Assembly: GCA_027490955.1 (NCBI GenBank)
Contig: JAIXXB010000006.1
Location: forward strand, 62,001 to 126,000
DNA: 64,000 nt
DNA from: Rhodobacter sp.
GTDB taxonomy: Bacteria > Pseudomonadota > Alphaproteobacteria > Rhodobacterales > Rhodobacteraceae
Direction of reading: 5' to 3'
The notes under the pieces are model-generated. The model was not told where the DNA came from and did not search any database. It saw nothing but the letters and a program-made list of their open reading frames with translations. Positions within the stretch are counted from its first letter, which is position 1, and every line of letters starts with the position of its first letter. Positions 42,510 through 49,243 of this stretch are shown here, piece by piece. Both the position numbers and the translations under genes were made by a program.

Positions 42510-44018
42510 ATGAACGAAGTTGCCACGCTGCGCCCTGTTCTTCCCCCCGCGCCAGAGGCCGCGCAGACCGATGTTTTGCCGCAAAACATCGAGGCCGAAC
42601 AGCAGCTTTTGGGCGCGATTTTGACCAATAACGATGTGTATGATCGCATCAGCAGCCTTGTGAAACCTGAACATTTCTTTGACCCTGTCCACCAGCGCAT
42701 TTTTGAACGCGCCGCCGCGCGCATTCAAAAGAACGCCATTGTCAGCCCTGTCACCCTAAAACCCTTTTTCGAAGAAGATGAGGGTTTGAAAGAACTTGGC
42801 GGCCCGTCTTACTTGGTGCGTCTGGCGGGGGCTGCGATTTCGGCCTATGCGGCGCGCGATTATGCGCAGATGATCTATGATCTGGCGGTGCGGCGCGAAT
42901 TGATTGCGCTGGGCCGCGATATCGCCGCCAAGGCGGGCAAGATCGAAGTGGACAGCGAGCCGAAAGAACAAATCATCGAGGCCGAGCAGCGCCTGTATAA
43001 GCTGGGCGAACAGGGCGTGGCCGAGCGCGGCTTTCAATCCTTTCTCAAGGCCGTCACGCAGGCGGTGGATGTGGCCAATGCCGCCTATCAGCGCGATGGC
43101 GGGCTTGCGGGCATCTCTACGGGTTTGATCGATTTGGACAAGAAATTGGGCGGGCTGCACCCATCGGATTTGCTGATCCTTGCAGGCCGCCCGTCTATGG
43201 GCAAAACCTCGCTGGCGACCAACATCGCCTTTAACATTGCCAAGGCGCATCGGCGCGGCGTGTTGCCCAATGGCGATCAGGGCAGTGTGCAAGGCGGGGT
43301 GGTCGGCTTTTTCAGTTTGGAAATGAGCGCCGAGCAATTGGCCGCGCGTATCCTGTCCGAAGCTGCCGAAATCCCGTCCGAACAGATCAGGCGCGGCGAT
43401 ATGACCGAAGGCGAGTTTCGCCGCTTTGTCGAGGCGGCAAAATCGCTGGAAACCTGCCCGCTGTTCATCGACGACACCCCTGCCCTGCCCATTTCGCAAG
43501 TTGCCGCGCGCGCGCGCAGGCTGAAGCGGACGCATGGGCTGGACGTGCTGATCATCGACTATTTGCAACTGCTAAAGGGATCCAGCAAAGACAACCGCGT
43601 GCAGGAAGTGTCCGAAATCACCCAAGGGCTAAAGGCGATTGCAAAGGAATTAAACATTCCCGTAGTGGCCCTGTCGCAGCTGTCGCGCCAAGTGGAAAGT
43701 CGCGAAGATAAACGCCCGCAACTGTCAGACCTGCGCGAATCAGGCTCGATCGAACAAGACGCCGATGTGGTGATGTTTGTGTACCGCGATGAATATTACA
43801 AAGAGCGCGAAAAGCCCGGGGATCACGAATTGGAAAAAATGGCGCAGTGGCAGGCCGTGATGGAACAGGTGCATGGCAAGGCCGAGGTGATTATCGGCAA
43901 GCAGCGCCACGGGCCGATTGGGTCGGTTGAACTGGCCTTCGAAGGGCAGTTTACCCGATTTTCCAACCTTGCCAAAGCATGGCAGGGCGGCGGCACAAGC
44001 AAAGACGTGGGGTTTTGA
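42510..44018 (+). CDS. dnaB: Replicative DNA helicase DnaB
   Basis: Hexameric 5'-3' helicase of the replication fork, 502 residues. The N-terminal domain (QNIEAEQQLLGAILTNNDVY to about residue 130) is joined by a linker to the RecA-like domain. Walker A is AGRPSMGKTSLA near residue 229, Walker B VLIIDYLQLL, and the motif SQLSRQVE with DLRESGSIEQDAD follows. The ATG at 42510 follows GAAAAGAGGACGCG. It shares one base with the next gene (TGATG). Confidence 0.97.
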   Translation: MNEVATLRPVLPPAPEAAQTDVLPQNIEAEQQLLGAILTNNDVYDRISSLVKPEHFFDPVHQRIFERAAARIQKNAIVSPVTLKPFFEEDEGLKELGGPSYLVRLAGAAISAYAARDYAQMIYDLAVRRELIALGRDIAAKAGKIEVDSEPKEQIIEAEQRLYKLGEQGVAERGFQSFLKAVTQAVDVANAAYQRDGGLAGISTGLIDLDKKLGGLHPSDLLILAGRPSMGKTSLATNIAFNIAKAHRRGVLPNGDQGSVQGGVVGFFSLEMSAEQLAARILSEAAEIPSEQIRRGDMTEGEFRRFVEAAKSLETCPLFIDDTPALPISQVAARARRLKRTHGLDVLIIDYLQLLKGSSKDNRVQEVSEITQGLKAIAKELNIPVVALSQLSRQVESREDKRPQLSDLRESGSIEQDADVVMFVYRDEYYKEREKPGDHELEKMAQWQAVMEQVHGKAEVIIGKQRHGPIGSVELAFEGQFTRFSNLAKAWQGGGTSKDVGF

Positions 44019-44809
44019 TGCGGTCTTATTCCTTTACACATGCTATCACGCGCCTGCCTGCGCCCAGCATTTTGGACGGGCTGCGCGCTGTGGACACAGG
44101 CGCGCCAGATTTGGCGCGCATGATGCAGCATCACGCCGATTATTCAAAGGCTTTGGCCGAAACAGGGGCAAAGGTTATTCAATTGCCCGCCCTGCCCGCC
44201 TATCCTGACAGTGTTTTTGTCGAAGATACCGCGCTGTGCCTGCCCGAAGGCGCAGTGATCATGCGCCCCGGCGCTCCCAGCCGTTTGGGCGAGGCGGGCG
44301 AAATGGCCCCGCATCTGGCGCAGCTTTACCCAAATCTGCACCACATCACAGGCGCAGATAGTTTTATCGAGGCGGGCGATATCTTGATGTGCGAGGGCGA
44401 GGTGCTGGTTGGCAGATCGGCGCGCACCAACGGCGCGGGCATAGCCGAACTTGCGGGGATTTTGGCGCAGTGGGGCATCAAAACCCGTGAAGTGTTTACC
44501 CCCGCGGGCGTTTTGCATTTTAAAACCGATTGCAGCCTGATGGATGCGGAAACCATCCTTGCCACGCCGCGCCTTGCGGCATCGGGCTGCTTTGATGGCT
44601 ATCGCGTGATCCACACAGGCGATGGCGAAGAGGCGGCGGCCAATGCCATTCGCTTTAACAATCTGGTGCTGATGGCGGCAGGTTTTCCGCGCACGCGCGA
44701 TGCGCTGCTGCGCGCAGGATATGAGCTGCGCGAGATTGGCAACAGCGAATGCGCCAAACTTGATGGCGGCATGTCCTGCCTGTCCTTGCGCTTTACCCCG
44801 CCAAGCTGA
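44018..44809 (+). CDS. DDAH-like amidinohydrolase
   Basis: A 263-residue enzyme of the guanidine-modifying superfamily. The N-terminal PDSVFVEDTAL contains the substrate-binding Glu-Asp, the catalytic His is in VLHFKTDCSL, and the C-terminal Cys nucleophile lies in KLDGGMSCLSL. These match dimethylarginine dimethylaminohydrolase, which makes citrulline and dimethylamine. Activity on other guanidines is possible. It starts on the last base of the dnaB stop, so translation is probably coupled. No arginine-catabolism genes are adjacent. Confidence 0.85.
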   Translation: MRSYSFTHAITRLPAPSILDGLRAVDTGAPDLARMMQHHADYSKALAETGAKVIQLPALPAYPDSVFVEDTALCLPEGAVIMRPGAPSRLGEAGEMAPHLAQLYPNLHHITGADSFIEAGDILMCEGEVLVGRSARTNGAGIAELAGILAQWGIKTREVFTPAGVLHFKTDCSLMDAETILATPRLAASGCFDGYRVIHTGDGEEAAANAIRFNNLVLMAAGFPRTRDALLRAGYELREIGNSECAKLDGGMSCLSLRFTPPS

Positions 44810-44842
44810 TCGGGCATAAGGGGAAAAAGCCTTAGGTTGTTC

Positions 44843-45856
44843 ATGCCCGCCAGCGCAAAAAAAGCCCCCAAAAAACCGCCCCCCTTTAACATCATCGCCG
44901 TGGCCCAAGCGGGCAGGCTGGGCTATGAGGCGGCGCTGCTGCTGGCCAGCCTGAGGGCCAACAGCCCAAGTTTTCAAGGCCGCGTCTTACTGGCCGAACC
45001 CTTGCCAGGGCGGCTGTGGCCGCGCGATCCGCGCATTCCAAACGGCCCGCTGCGCGAGGCGCTGCTGGCCATGGGGGCCGAATTTATCCCCTTTGAAACA
45101 CAGGAATTCGGCGCGCCCTATGCGATTGGCAACAAAATAGAATGCCTCGCCGCCATGCCCGATGCGCCATTTTTGTTTTTGGACACAGACACGCTGATCA
45201 CAGGCGATTTGGGCACTGTCGGGTTTGATTTTGCGCGCCCCTCCGCATCGATGCGGCGCGAAGGAACATGGCCCATTATCGAACTTTATGGCCCAAGCTA
45301 TCACCAAACATGGAAATCGCTGTATGATTTGATGGGGCTGGATATCACCCCCACAATCGACACTTCACAGCCAGATGAATATTGGCAGCGCTATATGTAT
45401 TTCAACGCTGGCTGGTTTTTTGGCGCTTCGGCCCCCGAATTTGGACGGCGGTTTTTGCACACCGCTTGCACGATCCGCGACCGCACCCCAGCCGAAGTGG
45501 TGATCCAAGAGCTTTATCCATGGCTGGATCAAATCGCCCTGCCATTGGTCATCCACAGTTTGGGCGGCGGGCGGCCAGATGCGGCGCTGGCAGGGCTGGA
45601 TGGCGATGTCACCTGCCATTACCGCCTTTTGCCCCTGCTTTACGCGCGCGAATCCGACGCCGCAGTCGCAGCATTAGAGGCCGCCGCCCTGCGCGACGAC
45701 CTGCGCCCCATTCTGCGCGATTACGCGCCTGTTAAAATGATGGTCTATCAAAACAAAGGCCGCAAAGCCCGCGCCCTGTTCGACCGCGCCCGCCTGCCGC
45801 GCCGCGAACAGGCAATTCGCAAACTGCTTAAGGCCGAGGGCCTGTGGCTGCGCTGA
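44843..45856 (+). CDS. Putative glycosyltransferase-like protein with DxD motif
   Basis: A 337-residue cytosolic protein without signal peptide. The segment FLFLDTDTLITGDL (about residue 112) is a DxD motif within a GT-A-like fold, and YFNAGWFFGASAPEFG resembles the acceptor-side loop of family 8-type transferases. The C-terminal 60 residues are basic and helical. I do not recognise a named family. The ATG at 44843 follows TTAGG; a TTG two codons earlier is also possible. The gene follows the DDAH-like gene by 33 bases and is convergent with a LysE exporter gene. Confidence 0.65.
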   Translation: MPASAKKAPKKPPPFNIIAVAQAGRLGYEAALLLASLRANSPSFQGRVLLAEPLPGRLWPRDPRIPNGPLREALLAMGAEFIPFETQEFGAPYAIGNKIECLAAMPDAPFLFLDTDTLITGDLGTVGFDFARPSASMRREGTWPIIELYGPSYHQTWKSLYDLMGLDITPTIDTSQPDEYWQRYMYFNAGWFFGASAPEFGRRFLHTACTIRDRTPAEVVIQELYPWLDQIALPLVIHSLGGGRPDAALAGLDGDVTCHYRLLPLLYARESDAAVAALEAAALRDDLRPILRDYAPVKMMVYQNKGRKARALFDRARLPRREQAIRKLLKAEGLWLR

Positions 45857-45874
45857 ACAGGCGGGCTTGCCCTT

Positions 45875-46465
45875 TCAGGCCCATAGAACAGGCAGCATCG
45901 AGGCGATCAAAAGCGCGGCCATTGTCCAGTTGAACAGGCGCAAGCGCACAGGGTTTTGCAAAAGCACGCGCAGACCTTCGCCCATGGCGCACCACAGCGA
46001 CACCGAGGGCAGATTGACCGCGGCAAAAACAGCGCCCACTGTGACGATGGCGGCCAAACTACCATCCCCGCCGTAAACTGTGGCCGCGGTGATGGACATG
46101 GCGATGGCCTTGGGGTTGACCCATTGAAACGCCGCCGCCTGAAAAAATGTCAGCGGCGCAGCACCCACTTTGCCCCGTGCAGGGGCCGCCGAATTTGCGA
46201 TTTTCCACGCCAGCCACAGCACATAGGCCAGCGAGGCCACCTTTAGCGCCAGCATCACCCGCGGCTCGGCATGCAGCGCAGCCGCAAGGCCCAGCCCCAT
46301 CACCACCACCATAAAGGAATGGCCCGCGCTAATGCCCAGCATATGGGGCAAACTGCGCCGCAGCCCGAAATTCGCCCCCGATGCCAGCAGCATCATATTA
46401 TTCGGCCCCGGCGTCGCGCTGGTGGCAAAGGCATAGGCAATCAGGGGCAGAAATGTATGTTCCAT
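45875..46465 (-). CDS. LysE/RhtB-family amino-acid exporter
   Basis: A 196-residue inner-membrane protein with about six hydrophobic segments. The family signature SATPGPNNMMLLASGANFG is near the N-terminus, and FQWVNPKAIAMSI is the second conserved block. Such proteins export homoserine, threonine, lysine or related amino acids. It is divergent from an Lrp/AsnC regulator with a 14-base palindrome between them, the standard arrangement for an amino-acid-sensing exporter pair. A GTG five codons upstream (46480) is an alternative start; no ribosome-binding site decides it. Confidence 0.88.
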   Translation of the reverse strand: MEHTFLPLIAYAFATSATPGPNNMMLLASGANFGLRRSLPHMLGISAGHSFMVVVMGLGLAAALHAEPRVMLALKVASLAYVLWLAWKIANSAAPARGKVGAAPLTFFQAAAFQWVNPKAIAMSITAATVYGGDGSLAAIVTVGAVFAAVNLPSVSLWCAMGEGLRVLLQNPVRLRLFNWTMAALLIASMLPVLWA

Positions 46466-46471
46466 AAGGCA

Positions 46472-46485
46472 GTATTGCACAATAC
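46472..46485. promoter_or_regulatory. Palindrome between lysE-type gene and lrp-type gene
   Basis: GTATTG-ca-CAATAC, perfect except for the central CA, directly upstream of the exporter gene. Likely operator for the divergent Lrp/AsnC regulator. Confidence 0.45.
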
Positions 46486-46505
46486 CGCGAAATTACATTG
46501 CAAAC

Positions 46506-46988
46506 ATGCGAATTTTGGCGAAAAATATGCAACAAATGACGAAGATCGACGAAATAGACCACAAAATATTGCGCGCGCTGTCTGCCGATGCGCGGCAATC
46601 AAACTTGCATTTGGCCGAAAAGGTTGGCCTTTCGCCCAGTGCCTGCCTGCGCCGTGTGCAAGAACTTGAACGCCGCGGCATCATCAGAGGCTACCGCGCC
46701 GTGATTGACCCTGCCAAACTGGGGCTTGGATTTCTGGCCTATGTCACAGTGGGCCTGAACAGCCACACCAAATCCGCGCAAGAGGCTTTTGAACGCGCTA
46801 TGGCGCGCGCAGCCTCTGTCGTGGAATGCCACAACATCACAGGCACTGTGGAATATCTTTTGCGCGTGGAAACCCCAGATCTGGCCGCCTACAAACATTT
46901 CCACACCGAGATTTTGGGAGTGCTGCCGCAGGTCAATGCGATCACCTCTTTTGTGGTGATGGGCAGCCCCAAGGATATGCGCGCCTGA
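46506..46988 (+). CDS. Lrp/AsnC-family transcriptional regulator
   Basis: A regulator of up to 160 residues. The N-terminal helix-turn-helix shows IDEIDHKILRALSADARQSN and VGLSPSACLRRVQELE; the C-terminal AsnC domain includes VVECHNITGTVEYLLRVE. In-frame ATGs at 46527 and 46536 are alternatives that would remove seven or ten residues, and the family usually starts close to the latter. It is divergent from the exporter, which it probably controls in response to an amino acid. metY follows 78 bases later and might also be a target. Confidence 0.9.
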   Translation: MRILAKNMQQMTKIDEIDHKILRALSADARQSNLHLAEKVGLSPSACLRRVQELERRGIIRGYRAVIDPAKLGLGFLAYVTVGLNSHTKSAQEAFERAMARAASVVECHNITGTVEYLLRVETPDLAAYKHFHTEILGVLPQVNAITSFVVMGSPKDMRA

Positions 46989-46990
46989 AC

Positions 46991-47024
46991 GCCCATGCGC
47001 GTCAATCCATCTTGCCGCATGGGC
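46991..47024 (+). other. Nine-base hairpin in the lrp-metY gap
   Basis: GCCCATGCG (46991-46999) pairs with CGCATGGGC (47016-47024) round a 16-base loop, just after the lrp stop and 43 bases before metY. No T-run follows. It could be a weak terminator or part of a leader; it does not match the SAM-II consensus that I know. Confidence 0.35.
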
Positions 47025-47066
47025 TGATCACCCCTAGCTTGGCGTCAGGTTCATCAGGAGGCTGCC

Positions 47067-48347
47067 ATGACTCACCAATTTGATACCCTAGCCATTCACG
47101 CAGGCACTGCGCCCGATCCTGCCACAGGCGCGCGGCAGGTGCCTATCTATCAGACCACCGCCTATGTGTTTCGCGATGCCGATCACGCGGCGAAACTGTT
47201 TAATCTGCAAGAGGTTGGCTATATCTATTCGCGCCTGACCAACCCGACCATTTCGGCCCTTGCCAATCGCGTCTGCGCGCTGGAAGGCGGGGCGGGGGCG
47301 ATTTGCTGCTCGTCTGGTCATGCCGCGCAAATCATGGCGCTGTTTCCCATCATGGCGCCGGGGCGCAATATCGTGGCCTCGACCCGCCTGTATGGCGGCA
47401 CGATTCAACAGTTTTCCAACACGATCCGCAAATTCGGCTGGTCAGCTAAGTTTGTCGATTTTGATGACCCCAAGGCGATTGAAGCGGCGATAGATGCGGA
47501 CACGCGCGCGATTTTCTGCGAAACCATCTGCAATCCGGGCGGCGCGATTTCGGATTTGGACGCCATCGCCCGCGTGGCCGATATGGCGGGCCTTCCGCTG
47601 ATTGTCGATAATACCACCGCCACACCCTATCTGTGCCGCCCCATTGAACATGGCGCGACTTTGGTGGTGCATTCGGCCACCAAATACCTGACGGGCAATG
47701 GCACTGTCACGGGCGGGGTCGTGGTGGATAGTGGCAAGTTTAACTGGTCAGCGTCCGATAAATTCCCCAGCCTATCGCAGCCAGAGCCTGCTTATCATGG
47801 GCTGGTCTTTCATCCCACGCTTGGGGGCATGGCCTTTACCTTCCATTCCATCGCCATTGGCCTGCGCGATTTGGGCATGACGATGAACCCACAAGGCGCG
47901 CATTACACGCTGATGGGGATTGAAACCCTATCTCTGCGCATGCAGCGCCATGTGGAAAACGCGCAGATGGTGGCCGAATGGCTGGAAAAAGATGCGCGGG
48001 TGGAAAAGGTCACCTATCCCGGACTTGCCAGCAGCCCCTACCATGCGCTGGCGCGAAAAATCACGCCCAATGGCGCAGGGGCGCTGTTTACGGTGGCGGT
48101 CAAAGGCGGCTATGATGCCTGCGTGAAACTGGTGGACAGTGTAAAGCTGTTCAGCCATGTCGCCAATCTTGGTGATACGCGCAGCCTGATCATTCACCCC
48201 GCCTCGACCACGCATCGCCAATTGTCGCAAGAGGCGCAAATCGCCGCTGGGGCCGCGCCCAATGTCATCCGCCTGTCGATTGGGATCGAAGATGTGCGCG
48301 ATATCATTGCCGATTTGGATCAGGCGCTGACGGCGGCCACGCATTAG
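47067..48347 (+). CDS. metY: O-acetylhomoserine aminocarboxypropyltransferase (sulfhydrylase)
   Basis: PLP enzyme that combines O-acetylhomoserine with sulfide to form homocysteine. The 426-residue length and the opening FDTLAIHAGTAPDPATGARQ match the MetY branch of the Cys/Met enzyme family. YSRLTNPT and EGGAGAICCSSG are conserved cofactor-site segments, and the Schiff-base Lys is in HSATKYLTG. AGGAGG lies seven bases before the ATG. It would use sulfide made by the reduction operon at 24-28 kb. Confidence 0.93.
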   Translation: MTHQFDTLAIHAGTAPDPATGARQVPIYQTTAYVFRDADHAAKLFNLQEVGYIYSRLTNPTISALANRVCALEGGAGAICCSSGHAAQIMALFPIMAPGRNIVASTRLYGGTIQQFSNTIRKFGWSAKFVDFDDPKAIEAAIDADTRAIFCETICNPGGAISDLDAIARVADMAGLPLIVDNTTATPYLCRPIEHGATLVVHSATKYLTGNGTVTGGVVVDSGKFNWSASDKFPSLSQPEPAYHGLVFHPTLGGMAFTFHSIAIGLRDLGMTMNPQGAHYTLMGIETLSLRMQRHVENAQMVAEWLEKDARVEKVTYPGLASSPYHALARKITPNGAGALFTVAVKGGYDACVKLVDSVKLFSHVANLGDTRSLIIHPASTTHRQLSQEAQIAAGAAPNVIRLSIGIEDVRDIIADLDQALTAATH

Positions 48348-48353
48348 CAAATC

Positions 48354-48375
48354 GGGGGCGGTTTGCGCCGCCCCC
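48354..48375. terminator. GC-rich hairpin between convergent metY and SIMPL genes
   Basis: GGGGGCGG-tttgcg-CCGCCCCC. The stem is strong but T-runs are poor, so termination in both directions is likely but not certain. Confidence 0.55.
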
Positions 48376-48383
48376 AACCCCCT

Positions 48384-49076
48384 TTACTGAACGATTTCAA
48401 ACACAACAGTCACTTGTGCGGAAATGCCAATCTCGCCCGCAGCAATGGGCACGGCGGCCTCGTCCATCGCGGCTTTTAGCATGGGCATGGGGCTGACATA
48501 GCCGCCGTTTTCGCTGATCGAGACGATCTTGCCCAGACTTGCCCCCGCCGCGGTCACCATTTCGCGCGCTTTGGCCGTTGCATCCTTGATCGCCGATTGC
48601 CGCGCCTGCGATTGGGCGGATTTTGGATCTGACTGCTCAAAGCTCAGCCCATTGAGCGCATTGGCCCCGTCTTTGACCGCCGCATCCACAACGCTGCCCA
48701 AAATCGACAAATCCCGCACCCGCACAGTCAGCATATTGCTGGCAGAATAGCCGCGAATTTCGGGGGTTTGCATCGACTCGTCCTGCACCCAATTGGGCTG
48801 CAATTGCAGATTAGAGGTCTGCAGATCGCGCGGCGCGATGCCCGCAGCTGCCAGCCTATCCATCACCGCCTGCATGGCGGCATTGTTTTGCGTCATCGCC
48901 TCGCCCGCGCTTTGCGCCTGCGTGGTCACACCCAAAGACAGGCTGGCCATATCGGGGGCCGCAGAAACTGTGGCCTCGCCCGTTACAGTGATGATACCTG
49001 CCTCTTCGGCCCAAACAGGGCTGCTGGTTGCGCCAAGGCACAGAATGATCGCCGCCGATGTCAAAAAATTGCGCAT
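48384..49076 (-). CDS. SIMPL-domain (DUF541) secreted protein
   Basis: A 230-residue protein with a signal peptide (FLTSAAIILCLGATSSPVWA). The mature part is the SIMPL domain: ITVTGEATVSAAPDMASLSL at the start, LQTSNLQLQPNWV and YSASNMLTVRVRDL in the middle, and KAREMVTAAGASLGKIVSI near the end. The fold is seen in periplasmic or outer-membrane-associated proteins such as E. coli YggE; the role is loosely linked to oxidative stress there. It is convergent with metY and divergent from the large fusion gene. Confidence 0.9.
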   Translation of the reverse strand: MRNFLTSAAIILCLGATSSPVWAEEAGIITVTGEATVSAAPDMASLSLGVTTQAQSAGEAMTQNNAAMQAVMDRLAAAGIAPRDLQTSNLQLQPNWVQDESMQTPEIRGYSASNMLTVRVRDLSILGSVVDAAVKDGANALNGLSFEQSDPKSAQSQARQSAIKDATAKAREMVTAAGASLGKIVSISENGGYVSPMPMLKAAMDEAAVPIAAGEIGISAQVTVVFEIVQ

Positions 49077-49150
49077 GTGTTTTCCCTAAATCAAACAACT
49101 CATAAGAGTAATGCCTATTTATGCGGGCTGTTTCTAGGGTTTTGCTTGCC

Positions 49151-49174
49151 CTTTTCGCGCATTTAGGCGAAAAG
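49151..49174. promoter_or_regulatory. Inverted repeat in a divergent promoter region
   Basis: CTTTTCGC-gcatttag-GCGAAAAG, a perfect eight-base repeat between the SIMPL gene and the 945-residue gene. Candidate operator or hairpin. Confidence 0.35.
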
Positions 49175-49243
49175 CTGCTACAAACAAAAAGAACAGACGC
49201 GCGGGCGTTTAACGCAGGGCGTGAATTGTGTTAGGCAGGCGCG

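Noticed and set aside
46989..47066. SAM-II or SAM/SAH riboswitch before metY
   Set aside because: The gap has a hairpin but does not show the consensus bases that I know for those classes, so it is listed only as a hairpin.
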